From assembly GCA_037903475.1 (NCBI GenBank), contig JBAJFG010000298.1, forward strand, positions 868,001 to 932,000: a stretch of 64,000 nt of DNA, in the 5' to 3' direction. A program made the position numbers and the translations under genes. The stretch comes from Ancylostoma caninum. Taxonomy: Eukaryota; Nematoda; Chromadorea; Rhabditida; Ancylostomatidae. Below the pieces are notes generated by a model, which was given only the letters and a program-made list of their open reading frames with translations, ran no database searches and was not told the origin of the DNA. Positions 13,248-25,277 of this stretch are shown piece by piece; position 1 is the stretch's first letter; each line of letters opens with the position of its first letter.

Positions 13248-14988
13248 TTCAATATACGCCAAAATAAGGTGTACCATACATATTAGATTCACTTCACAGA
13301 AGAAAACACAGGTTAAAAATATGAAAAAAGAGACAAGAACTAGAGAAATTACCAGAAATCACTACTGAAAAGAGAGATAACTCAGGGATTTTTACCGAAA
13401 TACTGAGCGATACTCTATATCCTGCGATTGTAATGCGAGGCCAGGCCTGAATGTAAGTTTTCCGGAGGTAGGAGTGAAATGAGCAGTTACAGCTACGGTA
13501 CACCTGAAATATTTGGACAGACAGCAAAACCAAATCCCGAAAGCATATTAGTAGTGTCCTCAATTTTCTACTCCCAATAGCTCTAACAAGTCATATGACT
13601 AGACTTTTCCCTTGAAAGAGTAACCGTTCTGTGAGGACCACAACTGTTCCGGCAATCTTTGTAGCCGTTTACCAGCATGCGCAGAAATATGTGTTTCTCG
13701 TGCCTCCAAAGCCTGGAATGCAGCAAAATTTCAGGCACAACAAATTTCAATTTTCTTGCATGCAAATTGACATCGAAATATATATTATAGATACAGGGTT
13801 GTTATTACTTTTACGAAGTCGACGACGGCAAGAAACACATTCTAAGAAACGTCCTTGTTTGTTACCTCGCCTAATTGCTCCTTTGAGGCTCTCCTTCCCC
13901 GAATGTTGGCTAAGCTCGAAAAGAATACCGACGGCTTCGTCCTAGTGTGAATCCAATGGAGCAAAGGGAAAATTCGGTGAGTGAGGGGAGCCTGAGTTCT
14001 GCCTCAGGCAATAGACTGATCGCCTAATTTGTCGCTAAGATGACATTTGCTGGTAGCCTTATGGCGTGAACAAATTCAGGGAAAAATTGTGGTTTTGTTG
14101 GCAGGTGGTGTTTTCGTTCTACAGGTTGATTTTATGTTAGATTGGAAAAAAGCACCTTCACAGCTAATTAGTCTGTGTTGTTCAATCAGACATGTAGAGT
14201 AACTTACAGCTGCGTTGAGTGCTCAGACGACGGCACTATTCATATTCTCAAAGAATTATCGTGTGTTTACACCGGAATCACTGGCAACAAACTTGCTAGC
14301 ATAATGATTTGTACAGGCCGAAAAGGGAGCCTGGCTGCTGAAACAGAATAAATCGAAGTTCTCGGCTCGGAATTGAACTTCAAGAGGCAAAACACACGGT
14401 CAACAAATTACAAATGTGAAACTAACACAAAGTCCGCTGGTTTAGTTGTGTTCAAAAATAAACATAATGTAAAATGATACAGTGAAGGGGCTTTAACGAA
14501 TTAGTGCGTTGTGTATCAAACATATAAATACGATACAAAGTATTGGATCAGTCTTAATTTGTTAACTCTCAGCTATTCTTCTCGTTGTTGTTTTCAAACC
14601 GAAAAGGCATTCACATCTTTACAAAGGTAGAGATCTCGAAAACTCCATGACAGAATAACTTCTATTTTGTTCTGTATGTGTCTGTTCTGTATTGTGTTCA
14701 TTCTCTTCACAATAGTCGTCCAGACAACGCGCAAAGAACGTCCGCGTCACGGCTCATTACTCTCCTGCGATCTTCGCCCTGTTGAAGTGAGCCACTGAAA
14801 AAAACGCTCTCCGCTTCACTGGCAACGAGCTTATTTGTTGCATTCGCTTTCGTTTTTGGCCTGTTCCAAATTAAAGTTTGATCACAGGAGGGGTGTGGCT
14901 AGGAGAAATTCTAAACTCATGACTTGTACCTCGACGCGCTGAACACAATGGTGTAGGTATTTTCCATTTTTTATGGCTCGCTCTCGTG
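11761..14988. other. No confident gene; contains a (TTTA)n tract at 13200-13249
   Basis: A (TTTA)n microsatellite of about 12 units is at 13200-13249, and a diverged repeat related to the one at 5.7 kb lies near 12325-12400. Nothing else was recognised on either strand. Confidence 0.45.
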
Positions 14989-15273
<285 letters not shown>

Positions 15274-15297
15274 ACACTCCTCAGAACCCCAAACACA

Positions 15298-15580
15298 AGT
15301 TGTCAGCCCAGCTTTGCCCAAAAACAACTTGCAAACAAGCTTTTAACTAGCAAATCGTTGTCGACAAGCTTGACGTCATCATGCCACCCGATATCAAGTT
15401 GTCGACAAGCTTTTCTCCGGACAACTTGTCGACAAGGAAGAGAAAAAGCAAGTTGTCGACAAGCGGCAGACAAGTTGTCGACAAGGAAGTGCGAAACCAA
15501 GCTTTTAGAAAAAGCAGCTTCCAGATGCGATCAGATACTTGCTTGCCAAATGCTTGTCGACAAGTTCGGGGGTTCTGAGT
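15298..15580 (+). repeat. CTTGTCGACAAG-rich repeat, copy 1
   Basis: The segment is built from short phrases containing GTTGTCGACAAG. Its core CTTGTCGACAAG is a perfect 12-bp palindrome with a SalI-type centre. Conserved linkers (cagctttgccc, aacttgcaaacaagc, gacgtcatcatg, gcgatcagatacttgc, ccaaatgcttgtcg, gggttctgagt) are shared in order with 37408-38027. It sits between the (CA)n and (TG)n tracts. Confidence 0.85.
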
Positions 15581-15591
15581 CTGTGTGGATA

Positions 15592-16253
<662 letters not shown>

Positions 16254-16254
16254 G

Positions 16255-16540
16255 AAGTACCCTGATTGGTCATTGATGGTGATTGCGAGGTCAACATGAT
16301 GATAGAGATGGTTATGGTGAGGTTCAAAGAATGAAGGGAGTTCTAAAAGATGGGAAGTGGAGAGCGGTGGCACTACCGTGGTTTGGAGGGTGCGTCGGCC
16401 TTACAAAGTGGAGGAACGCCGCGAGGAGGGTCCAACGGTGTGATAAGGGTGCGCCGGCGTACAAAAGTGAGGAAACGCTTGGAAACGAGTCCAATGATGT
16501 GATAAGGAAGCGTCGGCGTTGGAAAGATGGTATAGTCTGT
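16255..16540 (+). repeat. Minisatellite-type repeat, about 60-bp unit, with its 5' leader
   Basis: The leader (gattggtcattgatgg, gattgcgaggtc) resembles the leader at 49830-49860 of the 50-kb array. It is followed by degenerate units of the form ggtccaacggtgtgataagg ... gcgccggcgt ... aaagtg. These are the same units as at 38.2 and 50.1-50.3 kb. Confidence 0.7.
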
Positions 16541-16761
16541 CCGAAACGACGAGTCCGCCCACGCACGCGGGGATCGCGAAGCTGCCACGTTCGCCAGCGC
16601 TCCACTTCATCATCTCTAAACTGCGTATCACGTTTCATCGTTCTCTTCACAATGATTTGGCTGTGATATGGACAACGTGGCAGCCAACAGCATCCGTCCC
16701 AACCGCGCCCCCTCTCGATCCCCGCGTGCGTGGGCGGACTCGTCGTTTCGGATAGACTATA
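16530..16761. repeat. 46-bp inverted repeat at the 5' side of the LINE
   Basis: Positions 16530-16578 (tatagtctgtccgaaacg, acgagtccgcccacg, cacgcggggatcg) recur as a near-perfect reverse complement at 16714-16761. The spacer is about 135 bases. The arms sit exactly where minisatellite sequence gives way to the RTE element, so they may mark an insertion or a foldback element. Confidence 0.75.
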
Positions 16762-16799
16762 AACTCTTGGAAGACGGGTCAGTCGTGGTAATGGTGCAC

Positions 16800-19235
16800 C
16801 GATGGTGGGATGAACCTCGATCACTTTGCTAGCGCCTACGTACCAACACATAACATCTCGAAAATACACCGGTAACTTTACACCGGTACCCACGGCCTGC
16901 AGTGGAACGAACAGGGAGAGAGGCTGTCTGAGTTCATCATGACGACAAAGACCATCCATGGTAACTCACAATTTCAGAAGCCAACCTCCCTGCGTTGGAC
17001 GAGGGAGTCACCCGGTGGAGAGTAACATAATGAAATTGACCACATCATCGTCAAGCGAGGTTCTGCCTGACCGACGTCGGTGTTGTACCGAAGTTCTACA
17101 ACAGATCAGACCATCGCCTCCTTCGTGCAAGATTCTTCTTCTCACGCAAAGGAGAGGAATCCGCGAAGTTTAAGAAGAGGAGTCCCAAACCCGTCATCAA
17201 TTGGGATATTTTTCACTTCGTTAGCCGGTTTTTGGGAAGCTGCAGTTGTCGACAACATTGACGAAGAGTACGACCGACTTGTGCAGCATCTCCGCGACAG
17301 CGCAAACAGCGCCGAGGGTCAAGTGTCACCAAGAGACGACTGTCTTACGAGACCCTCGAGCTTATACGCCAGCGTGGAACCGCGAGAGCCGCAGGCAACT
17401 ACCAGCTAACGTCCGAGCTCGCAAAACGGTGCAGAGAAGCGATAAAAGAAGACCTCAAGGAGAGACGAGCAGCAGTATTGGCCGAAGCCGCAGAGGCAGG
17501 GAAAAGCATTCGCAGCGCCTGCCGAGACTTCGCCAATCGCAAGACCAAGATGTCCGCCCTCCGGCGCCCGGACGGAACAATTTCTTCATCAAGACGGGTA
17601 ATGGAAAAGGTCATCTACGACTTCTACTCGGATCTCTTCGATAGCCACGTCCACCTCCCTCAATGTCATCTTAAGGAGGATGACAAGTCATGTTGTCCCA
17701 TCGGTCTTCCCATCCGAAATCCGACATGCCATCAAGTCGGTGAAGAATCGTACAGCACCGGGCCCCGACAGGATCCCACCGGAACATCTGAAGAACCTAC
17801 CGCCAATTCTCATTACCACCTTGCTTTTGCTTTTCACGCGGTACCTCTCGGAATGCACGGCACCTAACCAATGGAAGACCAGCAGGACCGTGTTGCTGTA
17901 CAAGAAGGGAGACCCGTAGGACATTGGCCACTATCGCCTCATCTGCCTACTGTCCGTCGTCTGCAAGCTTTTCAACGAGTGATCCTCAACAGGATCGAAA
18001 GGACACTAGACGAGGGACGGCCGTGCGAGCAAGCAGGGTTTCGAAAAGTATTCAGTACGACCGACCACATACACATCGTCACTAGACTCATCGAAGTATC
18101 GCGAGAGTATAAGATGCCCCTCTGTCTCACGTTCATCGATTTGAAGAACGCCTTCGACTCTGTTGAGACGGAAGCAGTGTTGGAAGCCCTGGGCAACCAG
18201 GGCATACCTACTTAATACATCAAGGTATTTCGTGAGCTCTACAGCAACTTCACGACCAGGATTTCTCCATTCTACGACGACATCACCATCGACATCAAGA
18301 GAGGGGTTCGGCAAAGCGATACCTTGCCGCCAAAACTATTCAGCGCCTTTCTCGAAGACGTCATGCGGAAACTGGAATGGGATAGCATGGGAGTGCAAGT
18401 TGATGGCCGGCGACTTAGCCGTCTTCCCTTCGCTGACGACATCGTTCTTATAACACCAACCATCAGTGAAGCGGAACAGATGCTGGTCGACTTCGAGGAC
18501 GCGTGTGGAAAGATTGGTCTGCAACTGAATCTGACAAAGACGATGTTCATGAAGAACGGATGGGTCTTGGATGCCCCATTCTCGCTCAACGGAACGGCCA
18601 TATCTGAATGGCCCAGCTACGTATACCTAGGTCGGGAAGTCAACATGATGAGCGACCTCGCTCCAGAACTGGGCACGAGGAAACGAGCGGCTAGGAGAGC
18701 TTACAAGAGCATCGAGGAAGTAGTGAAGAAGACGAAGAACACCAGGCTCCGTGCCCACCTTTTCAACACAACGGTTCTCCCTGCTTTGACCTACGCCTCA
18801 GAAACCTGGGTGTTGCGCAAGCAGGATGAGAATGTGGTCACCGTGGTCGAACGCTCCATCGACAGGGTGATGCTAGGAATAACCCGCCTCACGCAAGTGA
18901 GAGCTGGAATACGGAGTTCCACCCTTCGCCAACAATCGAAGATCAGGGACGCTGCCGCTAAAATTAGGTGGGCCGGACACGTGATGCGTTTCAACGATAA
19001 CCGTTGGACAATAGCCGTCAGCGACAGGACTTCACGGGACGTTAAGCGCACGACAGGAAGACCACCGACTCGATGGTAAGACTTCTTCACGAAGTCCTTC
19101 AAGAATACATACGATACTCTCCGTGTTCCTCGAACGGGCAGAATCCACTGGACAACTCTGGCTCGCGAAGGAGACAAATGGAAGGATTGCTGGCGTCCGC
19201 TCGGTACACCCGAAGATCAACGGGAGTCAAGTTGA
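16800..19235 (+). pseudogene. RTE-class non-LTR retrotransposon, decayed (endonuclease-reverse transcriptase)
   Basis: The conceptual translation runs across several frames. The C-terminal part of an AP-type endonuclease lies at about 16870-17170 (GERLSEF, HGNSQFQK, NEIDHIIV). Next come a linker and the reverse transcriptase from about 17690: NRTAPGPDRIPPEHLK, then GFRKVFSTTDHIH, then LTFIDLKNAFDSVE, then the palm motif FADDI at 18429-18443. The tail has LNLTKTMFMKNG, LPALTYASETWVL, IRWAGHVMRF and HWTTLAREGDKWKD. The order and motifs are those of RTE elements, which are abundant in hookworms (dingo-1 of Ancylostoma is a named example). Breaks include frameshifts near 17.4-17.9 kb, a TAG at 17917, a TAA at 18213 and a stop at 19077. 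The endonuclease N-terminus is missing. The copy is inactive and 5'-truncated or interrupted. Confidence 0.93.
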
Positions 19236-20479
19236 TCAAGGTGAGCTAGCGGTGATAAGCTGGTATAAAAAGCTTTCTACGTTTGAATTGTGGCTTCTGA
19301 TTGGTTTTGAAAAGCTATTTTAACGTTTTGAACTGGTTCTAATTCCCTATTTGACCTACTGAGCATAATTATTGCGTTTTTTTCTTGGAATTTTAATAAA
19401 ACGCACAATTTGAAGGTATGCGAAGTCGGTTATAGAGAAGGAAATCACTCTGATATACTGGACTTTGAAAAGGAATTAAGAGGATATTACATAGGAACAG
19501 AGGAAGATTTACACATATTCTCATCAGGAGGAGGTCTGTTATATTAAGAAACCTACACAAACTAAATGAAATAAAAGAAATTTCTTGGAAAAAAAGCAGA
19601 AGAGCGAGCGATTCAGTCGCGTCGTAAGGCTGCGTCCAGAGTACGCCAGCGAAGTGAGGACAAGAACAGCGGCCGCTGCTCTGCGGGCTACACCGGCGGC
19701 AACGGCAGCGGCATTCTCATGCAGCCAGGTTAATTGCTGCGCGCTGCGACAATACTGTGCAGGCGAAAATAAAAGTTGGAATAGAGTTTGAGCTGTTTGA
19801 AAAGGAGTAAATTTTTCGCAAATGCTACGAGGAGAAGTGTAATTTAAATACAAATACATGCAGTAACTTTACAAAGCTATTTGAATGTGAATTGTGTGAA
19901 GAACAACTATATGTTCCGTGACATAGGAGACGCCATGTTCCAAGTAGAAGGTTCTCATGAGTTTAGAAGGTACTACTTCAAAGGCACTGCTCGCTCTTCC
20001 ATCAATGCTATATCATTTCATCAAACGATTGGTTGGCATTGCAAGTGCTATTTGCTTCCCAATTATCAAGGCAGAAAGAAGCAAGACTTGAATACTTCGA
20101 AATTGTTCAGAAATATCTCCTGAACCCCTCCCCCTTCCCCATCCTTCTCCCTCGGGACCATTTTCAAGTTTCTGTTATGCCTCGTTGCCTCTGACAATAT
20201 CCACAAACCTGAGTGAATAAATCAGGGATGCATGTTCTGGGTTTCAAGGATTTTTTAGAAGGGCTGCATGTTGTCTAATACATTAAAAATTGATAGTACG
20301 TTTGATAACATCAAACAGCGGCCCTCCAAATGTTTTCGATCACTTTCAATTCTGAATTCACTGAACATTTAGATCAGCAAAAAAGTTGCAAATTAGTTAT
20401 TGCTATATCCAAGCTAATGTACAACTGTACTTTGACAGATGCACTCTATTCCTCTCGATATGGAGTAAATCTTCCAAAC
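19236..20479. other. No gene seen; short GC-rich repeat fragment at 19610-19745
   Basis: The fragment contains ctgcgtccagagtacgcc, the reverse complement of a phrase that recurs several times at 21900-22075. The rest is AT-rich and without recognisable features. Confidence 0.4.
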
Positions 20480-22110
20480 TGAGGCTCAAGACGCTGGCGT
20501 GTGCCGCTGATGAAGTCCATCCGAGTGGACTACCTAGACACTCGGCGACCGCGAGCGGCGGGCGATAGAATGTTGCGTGCCATCGGCGGGCCCTAGAATG
20601 TGGGCATGGCCAAGAACCGGGCAAGCGGCGGACCATTACTTCTATCGAGCGGCGAGCGGGCCATAGAAAGTCCCCAGAAGTGCGTAAGGCGACAAGTACA
20701 CCGCACGGAATGTTACACAGTGAAAAGGACGCCGTTTGTGGAAATGCCTCTTCTAGCGCTTGTTCTTTATTTCATTTAGTTTTTGTTCATTTTGATGAGT
20801 TTTTTGTGCATTTGTGTAATAAAATGTTAATTGTTCGTTTTAATCGTAATTCTTCATTCGGAACTGTTAGTCTAATGATTTTTTAATAATTTCAGGAGAA
20901 ACAAATGTGAAAATTTCGATTCGTTGTACGTTCATACTCATTTGATGTGGATGAGAAGAATTGGCTCACAAGTGATGTAAGGATAGTTTCCATTTGAGCA
21001 TGTTCTCTAGCTTACAAACAATAATAAATGCTCTATAAGTTTAGAACAATAAGCAAATTGTTCAACTTCCAATATTGATACCCTGCATAAGTGTACGTAT
21101 CAGCAATGAAGGAAATGAGCAACCAACGAACTCTTCCGCATACTTGTATGTTAGTCGCTTGTGGATTTCGATTTTCTTTACTTTGATCGAATTTCACTAT
21201 GTACTTATAAATTTGCAATTCGTGGCTTATTTTTATGTTCTGGTCGATACTATGGTTATTTCCTCTACCCTCTCTTCTTAGTGTAAGCTGTGGTTTCACC
21301 GCCTTCATTATTCTGCGTTTTTTTTCAAATGTGTATGTCGTTCTTTATACTTTGTATTTCATTTAATATTGACCTCATAGACTAACACCAGTGATCCAAA
21401 GTTGTGATGTTACATGCTTATCATTATTAACTAGTTGAGTGCGCTGCTGTCAACCTTCCATGCCGAATGAAGCTACTTCTGTTGTGCTTCTTAACTAGTG
21501 ATTACAATTTCGAAAGCAACATTCTGCCTCCCGTACTACTACCACTACTACATATTATAGCCTGTCAATGTATGTAATAATTAAACCCGTACCGTTGGAT
21601 GATAAAGGTCTTTCCAGTACTTAAGCCTCAGCCACAATGCAGGGATACCTAGAACAAGACGATATTCTAATATCGAAATACAATCGATTATAAAGAGTAC
21701 AGGGCGAGCGGCGAGCAGTAGGTCAGTTAGCGGGGCCCATCAACGTGCCATCGACGGACCATTGCAGGGCCAGCGGCGGGGCACGACGCCGCTCGCCCTG
21801 CAGTGGTCCGCGGATCGCCCGGAACGAGTGTCCGACTACACGAGCGGCTGGGGTCATAGCGGCATGAGTGGCGTTGGCGGCGCGCGCCGATGTAGCCGGC
21901 GGCATGACCTGGCGTACTCTGGACAAGCGCAATTACTATGGAGGCGCTCTGGCGCAGCCCCGGATTCCAGCGGTCGCTGATGTAGCTGGCGGCATGCCGC
22001 TGGCTACAATCAATACGCATGCGATGTGTGCCTGCCGTGGCGTACTCTGGACCTCGCAGGCGCACTCTGGACGCAGTCTAACGTCTGGACGGAGCGACGC
22101 GACTGCATGA
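20480..22110. repeat. GC-rich interspersed repeat cluster (20500-20680 and 21700-22110)
   Basis: Both GC-rich patches share gcgagcggcg, ggcgggc, gtgccatcg and ggaccatt phrases. The second also repeats gatgtagc-ggcggcatg (at about 21890 and 21977) and gcgtactctggac (at about 21911 and 22040). They look like two diverged parts of one repeat family separated by about 1 kb of AT-rich sequence. Open frames within them are compositional. Confidence 0.45.
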
Positions 22111-22961
22111 AAAATGACAGAAATCGCTGAAGAATTACAAAATGAAGTATGCCCAGGCCGCGACTGACCAGCGATTTGGTCGTCACATCATTACTCGTGA
22201 GATTTTGTAAAATCGGCCTCGTGTCTGCAGATTGCTTTTGAAAATGAAGCCGCGTGGAATGACCACGGCAGCTTTTGTGATGTTTGAAAGTTAAATCGCG
22301 TGGCGAAATCGCCGTCGCTGCAAGTATGCCCAGCCCTTTTAGCTACTTGAGGATAAAGGATAAAGGATGAAGTGGTCGGCTTTAATCAAATTGTGGGATG
22401 CACTACGCATTTGACTTCATCTAAGCATCATAGAGGCGTTGAATGCTTATGTGCAGTGACTTGCGAGGGTATCTGATGTACGAAGTCAGTGTTTTATCTT
22501 CCCAGAATCCTCTGGTACCGATTTGCCGGCCTTGGAAGGGTGGAAGGCTTAGTTGACCTCGGACGGGATCGAATTATCGATCACGCGAGCGAACAACAGG
22601 CTTCTAACCACTTCTCTACGCGCACTCATTCGAAGGAATATGCGATATTTATTCTAAGCTTAGGTCTGGAATGCTTAGGTCTGGAATTCTAGAGACCATG
22701 CAGAAATTGCTAAGCCACGTTGAGATCTGAGTAAGTACCTGCGTGGTGACATTCCCCAGGACTAAGATTGGTGAACTCACAGCCACGCTAATCTAAACTA
22801 ACAAACCTACTTTTGGTACAGCGTCTCCTATAAGCTACATGTTCTGTGATGTAACCAATCACGCTAACCATCGTTGGTGTTCCTGGTTGAAGTATAGTGG
22901 ATCCCAGCCTAGAGCGAGCGAATATTTCGAACAAAAAGTGATGTACATGTACATACATATA
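22111..22961. other. No gene seen
   Basis: A block at 22460-22700 (around cgggatcgaattatcg) has a mixed composition that suggests an old interspersed repeat, but I could not match it to another copy in the window. Confidence 0.35.
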
Positions 22962-25277
22962 CAGTAGCGAGCAAAAAGATTGCAACTTTTGGTTTTTCGT
23001 CTATAACTTCTTCCAAAGCAATGCGTGGGAGTTCAATTTTCTTAAGGGAGTTGTAGATACTCATGAGAAATAGAAACAAGCAATAACCCCTTCACTCCAT
23101 TGACGTCACGTTTTTTAAGAACAATCTTTCTCACAGCGGCTAAATCTGTAATTTGGCACCATCTGCAATATCTCATAAAATGACGTCTATCGTTAGGATC
23201 TGACCACGGATTGGTTTCTTGCAGCAGAGCCAACTCGTACGTGCTTGAAAATGTGCATGCACTGACCATTGGTTGACATCTACAAAGACTATGTGAGATT
23301 AGTTTAGCAGTGACCCTCTATGGGTGTTTCTGTCACCCTGGCTCCACCTATAGGCTCTATTTAAAAAGGGAGGGATCCCTCTGATGGTTCCATAAGTTCT
23401 TCTATAAGTGTTCGGTTTCAACGCAGCTTATTGCTCCCGCGCGGTTCCGAAATATTCGGGCTTGTTGCCGTGCACCCAATCGTGCACATCACGGAAAATA
23501 AGATTTGTAAATTTTCTGTCTCGAGGAGGAAGATACCTTAAAAGCAGCACCTACGGAAATTTTCGACTTGAAAAAGTCAACAAGTCCCAAAACTACCAAA
23601 GGTGCTGAACAATTCCATATGGTCGGAACATTACGATAGCACAAAAAACCCTGTTTTCAGAAGCTCACGGTGAGGTTAGGTGTAGCAGGTGTGGTCGAGT
23701 TGCATGAGGTACATATGGGATGGAGATTGACAGCAAAAGATCGATAACGCCTTTTTTTCACCGGTTGGATATTTGCGCAATCAGTTATTTGTTCTATACT
23801 GCAGGCTTTCCGTACCTCATTAGGAAAAATAACCATTGGAAATTGTGACGCATTTGGCATACATGTCATTTGAAAATCAAAACCTCGAGAAATCTTCTAA
23901 TAGGAAGAAATTCGTAGAAAATCGAAATTCCAACATAAAATAGTTTGAACTTTTGCTAAACAGCTTTAATTTCTGTGAAATACAAATGAGAAAGCATTCC
24001 ATCTAATAGAAGTAGCAAAAATACAAAAAATCCTCAAAATGACTCACGAGGAGAGAAAAACGACTGGATTTTACCAGAACCGCAGTGAAACAGCTGTTTC
24101 TGTTGCAATTCGAGCAACAAACAACTAAGGGAAAACTCGTCCAAATTGACCGGAGGCACAAAGATGTACCAGTTACTGCGATGAACGCAGTCGGTTTCCG
24201 TTGTTGTTATTATAAAGAAACCAATCGGAGTGCGCTAAAGTACCAGAAAGTGTGAAAATCTGAGGAGCGAAATTTTTCGTGGGTGCTGCCTTTAAGGGTG
24301 CCATAAATTGTAAAGATTCTCCAGGGTCCCTGGAATGTTGCAATGTGCGTGGCGACTCATGGCGCCTTGGATTTATCGAAATAGGAGTACTCTTAGTGAA
24401 GAGTGCTGGTCACTAGCACGAGCATGTGTGGCCCCTTGCTCAACCTACGAGTTTTCCCACTTCGCCTAGAGCCTTTTGATTTAAAAATGTCTCATTTAGT
24501 TTGTTTCATCTAATTCATACTGAATTAGCCAGTTTTTAGAGTGCCAGGTCACAGTATCCCGCTTCAGTGATGTTTCGTAGAGTTCATTGCATTTTAGCAA
24601 GATCTACCTCATCAAATTCAAACCGGGATGGGTCGCCACGCACACTGCAATATTCTAGAGACCCTGGAGAATCTTAACCATTTATGGGATACTTGAGGTA
24701 TCTTCCTTCTCGAGACAGAAAAAAAAATCCCAAAACTTGTTTTCCGTGATGTGCACGATTGGCTGCACGGCAACAGGCCCGAATATTTCGGAACTGCGAG
24801 GGAGCAATAAGCTGCGTTGAAACCGAACACCTGTAGCCAAACTTATAGAACCATCAGAGGGATCCCTCCCTTTTTAAATAGAGCCTATAGATGGAGCCAG
24901 GGTGACAGAAACACCCATAGAGTGTCACTGCTGAACTAATCTCACATAGTCCTTGTAGATGTCAACCAGTGGTCAGCGCATGCACATGTTCAAGCACATG
25001 TGAGATGGCTCTGCTTCAATGAACCAATTCGTGGTCAGATCCTAACGATAGGCGTCATTTTATGAGATATTGCGGATGGTGCCAAATTGCAGATTAAGGC
25101 CTCTGTGAGAAAATTTTTTCTTAAAAAAAGTGAAGTCAATAGAGTAAGGGGGTTATTCCTTGTTTCTATCTCCCATAAGTATCTACAACTCCCATAAAAA
25201 TTTTGAACTCCCACGCTCTGCTTTGGAAGAAGGTATAGACGAAAAACCAAAAATTGCAATCTTTTTGCTCGCTACTG
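22962..25277. mobile_element. Tc1-like DNA transposon, non-autonomous, with about 0.6-kb inverted arms
   Basis: Both ends start CAGTAGCGAGCAAAAAG reading inward and are flanked by TA (22960-22961 and 25278-25279), the Tc1/mariner target duplication. The first 30 bases follow the pattern of C. elegans Tc1 termini (CAGT, then CAAAAAG, then ACTTTTGGTTTTT). The arms match over about 22962-23560 and 24665-25277, including ccgaatatttcgg-type and gagccagggtgacag blocks. The centre (about 1.1 kb) has no transposase frame. It contains a second, nested fold in which 24262-24365 pairs partly with 23543-23580 and partly with 24628-24690. The element is therefore a foldback derivative. Confidence 0.85.

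Noticed and set aside
16530..16761. Hammerhead ribozyme
   Set aside because: The words cgaaac and gacgag are present, but no conserved CUGANGA core with stems I-III could be assembled on either strand.
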